64,000 nt of DNA, from positions 739-64,738 of the forward strand of contig NZ_KB892836.1 in NCBI RefSeq assembly GCF_000373965.1, given 5' to 3'. Of the stretch, positions 8,293 through 17,603 are shown in pieces (the stretch's first letter is position 1; each line of letters begins with the position of its first letter). Made by a program: the position numbers and the translations under genes. This stretch comes from Uliginosibacterium gangwonense DSM 18521. GTDB lineage: Bacteria; Pseudomonadota; Gammaproteobacteria; Burkholderiales; Rhodocyclaceae. Below the pieces are notes generated by a model. It made no database searches. It was not told the DNA's origin and was given only the letters and a program-made list of their open reading frames with translations.

Positions 8293-8776
8293 AGTAGCGA
8301 CGAGCGCCCTTCACAATACCAGAGACTACAACAATGGCTTTGTCCGTAGAGGATTTCCAGATCACCCCTCCGATCAATCTCGTCGGGCACGATCAGAAAT
8401 TGATACGGGGCAAATTGTGAAAACACGTAAAAACCAGAGGATTCATCGCCTGTAATCCCAAAACATGCTTGTTTGCATGCTCCTTCGCACCTGCTTCCAG
8501 GTCTTGCTGCTGATTTTGCGCATTCCAGTCACCTGCTATCTTGCAATCGCTTGGCTATAAGGTCAGAATTGGCGCAGCGCTCAGGTTAACGCATAGACAT
8601 ATGGGGATTTTGTGCTGCAGGGCTGCTTTGGACGTTTCACCTGCACGTCCATTCGTCGCTTGAGGCATGCACTAAAGTTCATTTTCTGTAATCTGTTACT
8701 CATACTGTCTTTGCAGTTGGCAAAAGCCCCGGTATGATCCAGTACCTTTTTACTTTTTTGAAAGCACACCACGACC
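8293..8776 (+). other. Non-coding interval between CDF gene and HU-like gene
   Basis: About 480 bases with no supportable gene. The open frame that runs through its first part is a shifted reading of the CDF gene end. The 3' part holds the likely promoter of the HU-like gene. Confidence 0.5.
8711..8738 (+). promoter_or_regulatory. Likely sigma-70 promoter of HU-like gene
   Basis: TTGCAG (8711-8716) and TATGAT (8733-8738) are separated by 16 bases. The predicted start lies about 30 bases before the ATG at 8777. Good match to consensus but not tested. Confidence 0.5.
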
Positions 8777-9250
8777 ATGGCAACTACATCCAAGGCAGCA
8801 GCAAGCAAGAAAACCACAAAGGCAGTCGCTCCGAAAGCGGCACCGAAGGTAGCGCCCAAAGCAGCCGCTAAAGCTGCGCCAAAGGCTGCAGCCAAAGCAG
8901 CTGCACCTAAGGCAGCCGCTGCTGCTGTTGCTCCCAAGGCAGTGAAGGCGACCTTCACCAAGCCCTCTCTGATCGCTTACCTGGTAGAACAAACGGGTCT
9001 GGACAGCAAGGCAGTCAAGACCGTGATGGCCACCCTGGAACAAACAATCCTGGGCGCTGCCAACAAAAAAGGCGTTGGCGAATTCACCCTGCCCGGCCTG
9101 CTGAAGATCAGCACCCAAAAGGTTGCCGCAAAGAAAAAGCGCGTCGGCAAGAACCCCTTCACCGGCGAAATGCAAGAATTCGCAGCCAAGCCCGCTACCG
9201 TTCGCGTGAAGATCCGCGCACTGAAGAAGCTCAAAGACGCTGCAATCTAA
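8777..9250 (+). CDS. HU-like DNA-binding protein with histone-H1-like Lys/Ala tail
   Basis: 157 residues in two parts. Residues 1-57 are almost only Lys, Ala, Pro, Val and Thr in repeats such as APKAAPK and AKAAPKA, resembling bacterial histone-H1-like tails. Residues 58-157 are an HU-superfamily fold: helical pair, GVGEFTLPGLLKI, then KKKRVGKNPFTGEMQEFAAKPATVRVKIR corresponding to the DNA-gripping arms and closing helix. Expected role: nucleoid compaction or DNA bending. The tail probably adds sequence-independent DNA binding and could be modified. Single gene with its own promoter and terminator. Related HU-plus-tail proteins are known in betaproteobacteria; the exact family is not certain. 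Confidence 0.88.
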   Translation: MATTSKAAASKKTTKAVAPKAAPKVAPKAAAKAAPKAAAKAAAPKAAAAAVAPKAVKATFTKPSLIAYLVEQTGLDSKAVKTVMATLEQTILGAANKKGVGEFTLPGLLKISTQKVAAKKKRVGKNPFTGEMQEFAAKPATVRVKIRALKKLKDAAI

Positions 9251-9276
9251 GCAATATCCCGGTAGCAACATACCAG

Positions 9277-9311
9277 ATGGGGAATGCTCTGCATGAGCAT
9301 CCCCATTTTTT
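9277..9311. terminator. Terminator after HU-like gene (possibly bidirectional)
   Basis: GGGGAATGCTC pairs with GAGCATCCCC around a TGCAT loop and is followed by ATTTTTTC. It lies between two convergent genes; the minus-strand gene ends at 9322. Confidence 0.85.
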
Positions 9312-9321
9312 CAGAGCTTCC

Positions 9322-11889
9322 TTAATAGACATCCCGACGATAGCGCCCTTGCGCTGTCAATTCATCCAGTATTTGGCGAGTCAGAATCTCGGCCAACACC
9401 TCATCCACACCACGCGCCATGCCTTGCAGGCTTCCGCACACATAGATCACAGCCCCCTGCGCCACCCATTGGCATACTTCCGTAGATGCCTCGCGCAGAC
9501 GATCCTGCACATAGGCAGGGCCATTTCCATCACGGGAAAAGATCCGATCCAGAGTCAGGCTGCCAGCACGACATAAAGCCTCAAACTCCTGTGCGCAAAG
9601 CGTATCGTACTGATGATTGCGCTCACCAAATATCAGCCAATTGCGGTGTTGCTTGCACCGCACCCGTTCGCGCAACAGGCTACGCAATCCTGCAAGGCCG
9701 GAGCCATTGCCAATAAAGATGCACGGCACATCGCTCTTGGCTAGTGCGAAAGCAGGGTTTTCAATCAGCCTGATGGCAATGCGGCTACCAAGCCCGCAGC
9801 GTTGCGTAAGATAACCCGAGGCCAGCCCAATTCCTTTTGCATGAATGTGCTCGCGTACAATCAACTGCAAACTGCCATCCTGCGGAATCGAAGCCACCGA
9901 GTAGCGCCGCGCTGCCAGCGGATTGAGCGCATGGGCACAAGCCTGCTCATCAACAAACGCCTGCACCGCATCTGGAAATTGACTTTCCGACAAAGCGTCA
10001 ACAAGGTACCTCGAACGCCCTTTGTACTGAACCATGGCCTGAGCATTGAGCTTTTGACTCACAAGCCACGCTGCTACATCAGCATCAGCTTGACGCGGCA
10101 TCACCTCGACAAGCGAACCCGCCTGCCAGGCAGGCACTACATTTGTTTGCGTCGGTTGCAGTGCGATTTCATACAAAGCGGAGCCTTGGCTACCGGGGTT
10201 GAGAAGCTGATGCCCGACCACCTCCCATTCGTCATAGGCATACCCAGCCGCTATCTCAGGCGTTGAAACATCGGCACCAAAGCGCTTTAGGCTTGAAAAC
10301 CAGTATTGCAAGGGTGCGGATTCGCTGTCGCAAATCTCAATCATAGGCGCCACAGCCAGGGCACCGTGATACTGCAAAGCGTCATCCAGGGCACGCCCAA
10401 AGCCACAGAAATTGCAATACTGACGATTTCCCAGCGCAAGCAGCGCATATTTCAAGTGCTTTAACGATACTTCGGCAGACGACAATGCCTGCGCAAAACC
10501 TCGCACCGCGTCTGGTGGCCCACCCTCCCCATACGTGCTAGCCACAAACAAGGCTTGCTGATACCTTGCCAACTCGGTCAGAGAATACCCAGCCAGCGAA
10601 GCCACCATCACACGCTGCCCAGCCTGTTCCAGTGCACGGGCAGTCTGCAAAGCCAGCCCCTGAGCTTTGCCGGATTGGCTGGCGTAGGCAACCAGAATGC
10701 TATCTGCATCTTGATCGATAGCCGCCCCCTTCAATCCGGCAGCTTGCGCCTCTGCCCGGCGCCGCATACGCCGCCGCTGCAAGTAAAGCAAATAGCCGGT
10801 TATCGTCAACAAGGGTAAAGCCAAGGCCGACAAGGTAACAACAATGCGCCCGACCAGCCCAAAATAGCTCCCCATATGCAGAGGATAGATCGCCGCCAAT
10901 GCACGCTTGCCTGCGCTTTGATCATTGAAGCGTTCATCCTGGCTCACATGACCCTCTTGCAGATCGATCCGCATGCGATTACGCGCACGTTCATGCACCG
11001 CATCGGCGGCCAGCCAAGAGATATCCAAAGTTGGAGCGTCCTCCTTTGGCAACCGCACGCTCGCCAGTGTCCATGCTTGCGCATGGGTATTGAACGAATG
11101 CCATGCCAGGGAAATATCTGGCAAGACACCAGGGCTGGTGCCAGTCTGCACCTTTTTACCCTTTTTCGTGTCAGCAGCACGCTGCGCACCGGCCCATCCA
11201 TCAACCGTGGAGCGCACACTATCGAATGACCAATATATCCCTGTCGCCGCTAATCCCCGCCAGACCGGCAGCACCCAGGTTCCCACCACGGCATGCAAGG
11301 CCCAGATGAAGGGGCGCCTCTTCAAACGTGGATTGATCATCAGCCAGCTACGCGGACTCATGGCCTTACGTGGCCAGCGCAAATACACCCCCGTCACGAT
11401 CAAGCCCAACAGCAGCAAGGCAAGCCCACCTGCCACTATCCGCCCGGCATCACGCGGCAAAAGCAGCCAGCGATGTAGGCGCTCCACCCATTCAAAGAAG
11501 GCGGTCCCACGAGGCTCTGACAACACCTGGGCCGTATAAGGGTCTGCATAGACAATTGCCCCCTTTCGCTCTCCCGCCTTGGGAGCCAGTTGTGCACGGA
11601 CACTATCCCCTGGTGTGGCAGAGAGCGTCAACATGACAACGTCTTCACCCGTCTGCTCCCTCAAGCGGGTAAGCACGGCTTGAGGGGAAAGTGCTTCCTC
11701 TTCCCGCACGGCAACCTTGAACACGCCGGGGTTGAACACATTGAGCAGTTCCTCACGAAACGCAAGCAAGGCGCCACTCAAACCAATCAGCAAGAGTACA
11801 CTGCCCGCAAAGATGCCCACGAACCAATGCAACTGGAAAACAATCTCGCGTAGCGTTGGCCAACGCGGTTTGGATTTGGCTGTTGTCAT
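9322..11889 (-). CDS. PepSY-TM / flavodoxin / FNR fusion reductase, iron-uptake linked
   Basis: 855-residue inner-membrane oxidoreductase. Residues about 15-375 form a PepSY-associated membrane region with four helices. A flavodoxin domain begins near 392 (ILVAYASQSGKAQ, ASTYGEGGPPDAV, LGNRQYCNFC). An FAD/NADPH reductase half follows, with RRYSVAS (FAD), GNGSGLAGLRSLLRER (pyridine nucleotide) and a C-terminal RYRRDVY like that of sulfite reductase flavoproteins and cytochrome P450 reductases. Likely role: pass electrons from NADPH across the membrane to reduce ferric siderophore after uptake. It lies 9 bases after the TonB receptor in the same direction, so they are one operon. A role in another periplasmic reduction is possible. 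Confidence 0.9.
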   Translation of the reverse strand: MTTAKSKPRWPTLREIVFQLHWFVGIFAGSVLLLIGLSGALLAFREELLNVFNPGVFKVAVREEEALSPQAVLTRLREQTGEDVVMLTLSATPGDSVRAQLAPKAGERKGAIVYADPYTAQVLSEPRGTAFFEWVERLHRWLLLPRDAGRIVAGGLALLLLGLIVTGVYLRWPRKAMSPRSWLMINPRLKRRPFIWALHAVVGTWVLPVWRGLAATGIYWSFDSVRSTVDGWAGAQRAADTKKGKKVQTGTSPGVLPDISLAWHSFNTHAQAWTLASVRLPKEDAPTLDISWLAADAVHERARNRMRIDLQEGHVSQDERFNDQSAGKRALAAIYPLHMGSYFGLVGRIVVTLSALALPLLTITGYLLYLQRRRMRRRAEAQAAGLKGAAIDQDADSILVAYASQSGKAQGLALQTARALEQAGQRVMVASLAGYSLTELARYQQALFVASTYGEGGPPDAVRGFAQALSSAEVSLKHLKYALLALGNRQYCNFCGFGRALDDALQYHGALAVAPMIEICDSESAPLQYWFSSLKRFGADVSTPEIAAGYAYDEWEVVGHQLLNPGSQGSALYEIALQPTQTNVVPAWQAGSLVEVMPRQADADVAAWLVSQKLNAQAMVQYKGRSRYLVDALSESQFPDAVQAFVDEQACAHALNPLAARRYSVASIPQDGSLQLIVREHIHAKGIGLASGYLTQRCGLGSRIAIRLIENPAFALAKSDVPCIFIGNGSGLAGLRSLLRERVRCKQHRNWLIFGERNHQYDTLCAQEFEALCRAGSLTLDRIFSRDGNGPAYVQDRLREASTEVCQWVAQGAVIYVCGSLQGMARGVDEVLAEILTRQILDELTAQGRYRRDVY

Positions 11890-11898
11890 GCCCAGACC

Positions 11899-14028
11899 TC
11901 ACAGATCCATCGTGAAACCGAGCTTGATCGTGCGTGGTGCCCCAGCGGCCAAACGTGTTCCTGCCCCTGCCCAGTAGTGTTTGTCGGTCAGGTTTTCCAC
12001 GTTGAGTTGCCAAGTCGTGCGTTTACCATACAGAGAGGTGACGTAACGCGAGCCTGCGCTGAACAGCGTCACCCCCGGCAGCCACGCCTGATTGAGATCA
12101 TTCACCGGACGGCGCCCTGTATAGTAAGCACCACCATTCAGCGACAGCCCTGCGACCCAGGGCAGCTCATAAGAAAGGAATGCACTGGCCGTGCGCTTGG
12201 CTGCATTCTCCGGCAACTTGCCGTTGTAGGCCGCCGTGGTATGACGGAAGCGAGGATCCAACCACTGCGCGGAGGTCTGCCAAGACAAGGAGGGGCTAAG
12301 TTGCCCCTGCGTAGATAGCTCCAGCCCGCGATACTGTTGCTCACCGTCCGCCACGTACACATTGCTGTCGTTGGTATAAGCACCTGGGCGCTTGATATTA
12401 AAGAACGCAGCAGAAACCAATGTGCCGCCAGCACTGATCCAGCGCATACCCAACTCATGCTGTTTGCTCACGCCGGGCGCCATACGCTCGCCCTGATTGA
12501 CGGTGCCAGTCGGTGCGGTATCCCCTTCTTCCAAGCCCTGTGCGTAGGAAGCGTAGAACGACATGGTGGGCGCCAGCTTGTAGACGACAGAGAGCATGGG
12601 GGTCGTCTTGCTGACGTCATAATGGTTGTCGGCCTGATCACTGTGATACATCGAATGCCGCACTCCGGTAATCAGCAACCAGTTCTGCGACAGGGTAATC
12701 CGGTCGGTGGCATACAAACCAATATCCGTCGTGTTCAACTCCGCCGTAGTCGGGTTGGTGGGCATAGCACCATAGGTAATGGTGGTAATCGGTCGTGGAG
12801 CGTAGAGATTTTGCGAAGTAATCGTGTAGTTTGACTGATAGATCGGGTCTTGCGACTTATCTGTCTGACTCAGCCCCAAGGTCAGTTCGTGGCGCAGATC
12901 GTAGGTATTGAAGGCACCGAAGACTTCCCCCTTAAATAGATCAGATTTCGTCAATTGATTCTGGATATTGCCCTGAATCCGCCCTTCCCCACTTGCCGCG
13001 GTAGCAGCACTATTGAAACGGAAAATGGCCAACCGACGATCCCGCTCGGTTTGTGAATGCCCCGTCTCCAAGGTAAGCGCCCAATCATCACTGAGTGAGT
13101 AATCTGCACGCAGCAGCGCGTTGCTGGTTTCAGTCTCGAATCGGGAGATGTCCGGCCCGACCATCTTTTTCGGGTCAACGGTATGCGGTAGCGTGATCAC
13201 CCCATTGACAGCTGTAGGCAGTGCCACACCAACCTGTTCGGTGGTCTTGCGGCGATCATATTCAAGGTCTGCCTTGATCAACAAACGACTGCTGGCACGC
13301 CAATCGAACGCCGCCGAACCAAATTTACGGCTACCGTTATCCACGCCATCCAGATAAGAGCCCAACGCACCACCTGCCGCATTGACGCGCAGGCCATACT
13401 GCTTTTCAGCACCAAAGCGACGTGCCATATCGGTGCTGAGTACGGCGGTGCCGGTATTGTCCAGAGAGAGCCCCATCCGTGTTACGGGCACCGCGCCTGC
13501 CCGCTTGGTGACAAAATTGACCACGCCAGCGGGTGAGGTAAAACCATAGTAGAGCGCCGAAGCCCCTTTGAGCACCTCCACACGCTCCTTGTCTTCCATC
13601 GGCACCTGGGAGAAATTCATGATCGATAGCGATCCATTGAGCCGATAGTTGGTCCGGTTCTCCACCGTCATCCCACGAATCACCAACTGGTCCCACGTGT
13701 CGCCACCATTTTGCTGACGCGTCACCCCAGCGGTGTTACGTACTGCATCGTAGAGGCCGCCTGCGGCCTGCAAATCCAGGGCCTCACGCGTTACCACGTT
13801 CACTGTTGAGGGCACCTCCATGATGTTTGCCCCACGAAAGCTGCCTGCTTCCACCATGTTGGGGCGCATGCCCTGCACCCTGGCGCCGGTCACAGTCACG
13901 GCCTCCAGCACTTGACTTGCTTGCTCGGAATCCTGAAGGACATCGGCCGCATGGGCCAGATAAGGCGTACACAACAGGGCCAACATCACTGGCCGAAGGC
14001 GAAAAACAGGTTTGGGAGAAATATTCAT
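11899..14028 (-). CDS. TonB-dependent siderophore receptor
   Basis: 709-residue outer-membrane receptor. A signal peptide ends at AHAAD near residue 28. A short EAVTVTGAR segment precedes the plug domain (about 60-165; EVPSTVNVVTREALDLQ, IRGMTVENRTNYRLNG, EVLKGASALYYG). A 22-strand barrel follows, and the protein ends in IKLGFTMDL with a terminal aromatic/aliphatic pattern. The RVEVLKGASALYYG and SPAGVVNFVTKR motifs are typical of FpvA/FhuE-type siderophore receptors; the ligand cannot be named. ATG at 14028 chosen over the TTG immediately before it. A Fur-box-like palindrome lies about 85 bases upstream, and the membrane reductase follows directly. Confidence 0.95.
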   Translation of the reverse strand: MNISPKPVFRLRPVMLALLCTPYLAHAADVLQDSEQASQVLEAVTVTGARVQGMRPNMVEAGSFRGANIMEVPSTVNVVTREALDLQAAGGLYDAVRNTAGVTRQQNGGDTWDQLVIRGMTVENRTNYRLNGSLSIMNFSQVPMEDKERVEVLKGASALYYGFTSPAGVVNFVTKRAGAVPVTRMGLSLDNTGTAVLSTDMARRFGAEKQYGLRVNAAGGALGSYLDGVDNGSRKFGSAAFDWRASSRLLIKADLEYDRRKTTEQVGVALPTAVNGVITLPHTVDPKKMVGPDISRFETETSNALLRADYSLSDDWALTLETGHSQTERDRRLAIFRFNSAATAASGEGRIQGNIQNQLTKSDLFKGEVFGAFNTYDLRHELTLGLSQTDKSQDPIYQSNYTITSQNLYAPRPITTITYGAMPTNPTTAELNTTDIGLYATDRITLSQNWLLITGVRHSMYHSDQADNHYDVSKTTPMLSVVYKLAPTMSFYASYAQGLEEGDTAPTGTVNQGERMAPGVSKQHELGMRWISAGGTLVSAAFFNIKRPGAYTNDSNVYVADGEQQYRGLELSTQGQLSPSLSWQTSAQWLDPRFRHTTAAYNGKLPENAAKRTASAFLSYELPWVAGLSLNGGAYYTGRRPVNDLNQAWLPGVTLFSAGSRYVTSLYGKRTTWQLNVENLTDKHYWAGAGTRLAAGAPRTIKLGFTMDL

Positions 14029-14110
14029 CAAAAAAGCTCAGCTAGGGAATTGTTATTGGCCCCTGTCACCCCGCTGGGACAGTGACAAAGACGATGGCGC
14101 AATTAAACGG

Positions 14111-14131
14111 TAATGAGAATAATACTCATTT
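14111..14131 (-). promoter_or_regulatory. Fur-box-like palindrome upstream of TonB receptor
   Basis: AATGAG (14112-14117) and CTCATT (14125-14130) flank AATAATA, giving a TAATGAGAATAATACTCATT core close to the Fur consensus. It lies upstream of the minus-strand receptor-reductase operon and predicts iron repression. Confidence 0.75.
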
Positions 14132-14263
14132 ACTAATTAATTGGCCAGCCCCCAACCATGAGCAGATGCGCGCATCAGCGCAAAATATGTCTCCGGAATT
14201 CAATCAAACTTCCAGGGCACAGCAAACCACCGCCTCTTGCACAGGCAAGGAGACTTCAATACT

Positions 14264-16051
14264 TCAGCTTCCTTGCAGAGCCTGCAAATCACTCACCACC
14301 TGCTGCAACACGCAGCCCCAATCACCATGCCGTGGTTGCCGATACAGGCGCATGCCTGGATACCAGGGGCTATCATCGCGTACAAGTTGCCAACGCCAGT
14401 CCGGCGCAAAAGGCAGCAACAACCACACAGGGCGCCCCAATGCACCCGCAAGATGGGCGACCGAGGTGTCAACGCTGATCACCAATTCCAGCGAGGCGAT
14501 GATTGCTGCAGTATCCTGAAAATCCCTCAATTCAACGCGCAGATCCAGTAGTTCAGGATTCGCTGCCAGCCATGCGACGTCGGCTTGGCGACATTCCTTC
14601 TGCAATAAACAACAGGGGGCATGCTGCACAAGTGGCGCAAACATCTGCAAAGGGATTGAGCGATGGTGATCATTGAGCAACTTTGGATTCCCCGAGCACA
14701 CCAGGCCGATCTTGGGGCGAACATCAGCCAGACGCTCGGCCCAATATTCTTTTCGAGTTAGATCGGCGGCCAGATAAGGTATGGTGGCCGGGATATTTGC
14801 GGCAGTAATGCCCAAAGCCCCCGGCAAATCCATCACCGAGCACTGATAATCGGTCACAGGCACCACCTCCCCCCGGGCCACTACCGAAATGTGTGGTGAC
14901 AAACTACGGAGCAGATCCACCAGGGGCGCCTGCACTTCAAGCCACACCTGCGCCCCGCGCTCATGTAGTGCGATGGCATGTCGACAAAACTGCAAGGTGT
15001 CGCCCAGACCCTGCTCCGCCCACACAAGGATTGATCTTCCTTGCAGGTCTTCATCCCCTGTCCAGGCAGGCTTGTCTGCATGCCTGAGCGATTCGGCCAG
15101 CGCAGTTTTCCAGCGCCAATGGTAGTCCGCCCACGCCTTTTCAAAATCAGCCTTAAGCAGATGAATCAAGGTGGTGTTCCAATGTGCATCCACATGCTCA
15201 GAGGCGCGCACCAGCACGGCCTGATAGGTTTGCAATGCATCATCCAGGCAGTTTTCGGCACCATAGGTATGTGCCTTGTTGTACAGGGTGTCAACATCGT
15301 TGGGGCTCAACGCCAAGGCATTGTCATAACAGGCATGAGCGGCCACAAAGTCCCCTTTCTGCCGCAGGGCATTGCCCTTGTTGTTCCATGCCTCATGATA
15401 CTTTGGGCGACGTGCCAATGCGGCATCGAAGCTGGCAATCGCATCATCAAAACGCCCCAGCGCATTAAGGGCAAGGCCTCGGTTATTGAGTGCCTCCGCA
15501 TAGCCGGGCTGTAGCGCCAAGGCACGGGCATAGCTGCTCAGCGCATCCTCGTGAAGCCCCAATGCCCTTTGGCTATTTCCCAGATTATTGAGAGCCTCCA
15601 CAAAATTGGCCTGTAGTTTCAAGGCCGTGCGATGCGCATCCATGGCTTCCTGATGCCGATTCAAACCTACCAATGCAATACCACGATTGGTGTGGGCAGC
15701 GGGGTTGTTTCCATCCCCGGCAATCGACAGATCCAGTTGCACCAGTGCCTCTGCATAGCGCCCCAACCGGATCAGGCCATTGGCCAAGTTGGAACGCATG
15801 GCAGCCGTTGGCTCAATCGCCACAGCAGCTTGAATGGCCTCCACCCCCTTTACAGTATGACCCCGTTGCAAACACAGCACACCCGAAAAGTGCAAGGCCT
15901 CTACATGGCGGAAATTTTTATTCAAGACATAGGCATATAGCCTTTCCGCTTTATCAAGCTGCCCCCGCTGATGCGCATCCAGGGCTTGAGACATGGAGTC
16001 AGCAAGCGGATCAAGGCGTGGCTGATTGCCACGGGAAGCATGTTTGGCCAT
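14264..16051 (-). CDS. TPR protein with glycosyltransferase-like C-terminal domain
   Basis: 595 residues. About nine to ten tetratricopeptide repeats occupy residues 15-310 (repeated patterns such as ALNNLGNSQRALG and EAWNNKGNALRQKGD). The C-terminal part (about 335-590) matches the GT-B-fold region found behind TPRs in many proteobacterial proteins: ILVWAEQGLGDTLQFCRHA, PKIGLVCSGNP, ISVDTSVAHLAGALGRPVWLLLPFAPDWRW. Such proteins resemble O-GlcNAc-transferase-like or heptosyltransferase-like (GT9/GT41) enzymes, and some modify flagellin or surface proteins; no substrate is shown for this one. No signal peptide, so cytoplasmic. It stands between the iron operon and the efflux genes, same strand as both, with no clear link to either. 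Confidence 0.85.
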   Translation of the reverse strand: MAKHASRGNQPRLDPLADSMSQALDAHQRGQLDKAERLYAYVLNKNFRHVEALHFSGVLCLQRGHTVKGVEAIQAAVAIEPTAAMRSNLANGLIRLGRYAEALVQLDLSIAGDGNNPAAHTNRGIALVGLNRHQEAMDAHRTALKLQANFVEALNNLGNSQRALGLHEDALSSYARALALQPGYAEALNNRGLALNALGRFDDAIASFDAALARRPKYHEAWNNKGNALRQKGDFVAAHACYDNALALSPNDVDTLYNKAHTYGAENCLDDALQTYQAVLVRASEHVDAHWNTTLIHLLKADFEKAWADYHWRWKTALAESLRHADKPAWTGDEDLQGRSILVWAEQGLGDTLQFCRHAIALHERGAQVWLEVQAPLVDLLRSLSPHISVVARGEVVPVTDYQCSVMDLPGALGITAANIPATIPYLAADLTRKEYWAERLADVRPKIGLVCSGNPKLLNDHHRSIPLQMFAPLVQHAPCCLLQKECRQADVAWLAANPELLDLRVELRDFQDTAAIIASLELVISVDTSVAHLAGALGRPVWLLLPFAPDWRWQLVRDDSPWYPGMRLYRQPRHGDWGCVLQQVVSDLQALQGS

Positions 16052-16123
16052 TGTCAGAATCAGGGCGTAGAAAGCAAGCTCCTAGTTTAACAAGGCTCCA
16101 TCCCCCTTGCATGCCCCTCCCTA

Positions 16124-17521
16124 CTACAAATTGGCCCGGCCTGCAAAAGCCCGGTAAACATCCACCCCGGCAATCCAGTTTGCCCCCTTCGCCTGCAGCA
16201 AGGCATCTCGTGCCTGTAGCAGCGTCTGTTGGCTCTCAAGCACATTGTTCCGATCCGCCAATCCGGCATTAAAGAGTTTCTGGCTGCTCGCCACGGCCGT
16301 TTCACCCGCCACAACCGCCTGTTCGAGTTCCTTCTGGCTGGTAGCCGCAGCATCTTGCTGCACCAGCACTGTTTCAACATTCGCCAAAGCCTCCAGCATG
16401 GCTTTTTCATAAGCCGCCATGGCTTCCTGCAAACGGGCTTCATTCACCTTGATATTGGCGCGAATCCGCCCACCATCGAGAATTGGTAGCGATAGGGACA
16501 CTCCATAGCCCAGTGCAAAATGCGTTGCTGCGTCTTGCCCATCTACCTTGGCACGCTCCCGGACATTGGCCCAACTGAATACAAATTTCGGGTAGAGGTC
16601 CAGCTTGGCCATGCCCAGCCTGGCTGCGGCGGCGTCAACCTCCTTGGCTTGGCGTCGCACATCCGGCCTGCGTTCCAGCAATTCACCGGGTTGCCAGGGC
16701 GCGGGAGCCTCCATACGAAGAGAATCAACCTCTGCAAAAGTCGGCTGCACGCTTCCAGGGCTTGCCCCCAACAACACGGCCAATTGCAGCAGACGTTGCT
16801 GGCGCGCGCTACGCACCTGCTCCAGCTCTGCCGCATAGGCACGCTGCGCAGCCTCTTGCCGGTTGATATCCACCCGCGTCATGCGCCCGGCCACAAATTG
16901 TTTTTGTGCGGTATCCACAGCCAGGGTCAGCACTTCGAGCCGCTGACGCCCCAACTCCTCCCGCTTGGTCAAAATGGCGGCGTCCAGGTAAGCAGTCGCC
17001 ACCTCGGCAGCCACAATGGTTTCCGCCCCTTGGCGAGCCAACTCGACACCCTCTGCGTCCAACTCAGCAGCACGGCTCGCCAAGCCTTTCTGGCCGAACA
17101 CATCCGCCTCCCAGCTTGCCTGTACCCCGGCACGAACAACAGTCGTCTTCGGATCAAGTATCGTCTGCCGCCCTCTGGAAGCCCCTGCTACGGCGGATAC
17201 CTGAGGCATCCGGTCACTCTCGACCACGCCGGCCAAGGCACGAGCCTGCGCCACCCTGGCGGAGGCCATCTGCAAATCCCGGTTGGCACGCAAAGCCTGC
17301 GCGACCAATGTATTGAGTTCCTCGCTCCCCAGGTCTCGCCACCACGCATCAGATACCGCAGTTTGTGGACGCTGACTGATATCAGCCTGCCAGCGTGCAG
17401 GCACATCAACCGTTGGAGTAGGCGCATGTACCGCACTCACACAGCCTGCCAGCAAGAAGGAAACACTCACAGGGAGCAACCAGCGCTCCAACGCTATTGA
17501 GGGGAATGCATATTTATCCAT
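16124..17521 (-). CDS. RND efflux outer-membrane lipoprotein (NodT/OprM family)
   Basis: 465-residue TolC-type outer-membrane channel of the NodT family. The signal peptide ends in the lipobox LLAGC (Cys near residue 27), so it is lipid-anchored. Two OEP repeats follow, with DAWWRDLGSEELNTLVAQALRANRDL and the long alpha-barrel helices. In tripartite pumps this part is the outer-membrane duct. ATG 17521 was chosen because it puts the lipoprotein signal at the N-terminus; a GTG at 17560 would lie inside the operator. It is divergent from tetR-adaptor-pump, with nested palindromes between, so the same repressor probably controls both sides. Confidence 0.93.
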   Translation of the reverse strand: MDKYAFPSIALERWLLPVSVSFLLAGCVSAVHAPTPTVDVPARWQADISQRPQTAVSDAWWRDLGSEELNTLVAQALRANRDLQMASARVAQARALAGVVESDRMPQVSAVAGASRGRQTILDPKTTVVRAGVQASWEADVFGQKGLASRAAELDAEGVELARQGAETIVAAEVATAYLDAAILTKREELGRQRLEVLTLAVDTAQKQFVAGRMTRVDINRQEAAQRAYAAELEQVRSARQQRLLQLAVLLGASPGSVQPTFAEVDSLRMEAPAPWQPGELLERRPDVRRQAKEVDAAAARLGMAKLDLYPKFVFSWANVRERAKVDGQDAATHFALGYGVSLSLPILDGGRIRANIKVNEARLQEAMAAYEKAMLEALANVETVLVQQDAAATSQKELEQAVVAGETAVASSQKLFNAGLADRNNVLESQQTLLQARDALLQAKGANWIAGVDVYRAFAGRANL

Positions 17522-17542
17522 AGGGATCTCGATATCAGGTTG

Positions 17543-17582
17543 ACTGTACTCATAGTACACTTTACTATACGTAAAGTACAGT
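17543..17582. promoter_or_regulatory. Nested palindromic operator between efflux divergons
   Basis: Three inverted repeats share 40 bases: TGTACT-cat-AGTACA (17545-17559), ACTTTAC-tatac-GTAAAGT (17559-17577), and an outer pair ACTGTACT (17543-17550) / AGTACAGT (17575-17582). They lie just before the start of the outer-membrane gene on one strand and the tetR gene on the other. This suits binding by the adjacent TetR-family repressor and control of both promoters. Confidence 0.75.
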
Positions 17583-17603
17583 TAAAGCTAGAAGGTATCC
17601 ACC

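Noticed and set aside
8790-8950. GC-rich repeats considered as a non-coding repeat array
   Set aside because: They encode the Lys/Ala/Pro tail of the HU-like protein in frame.
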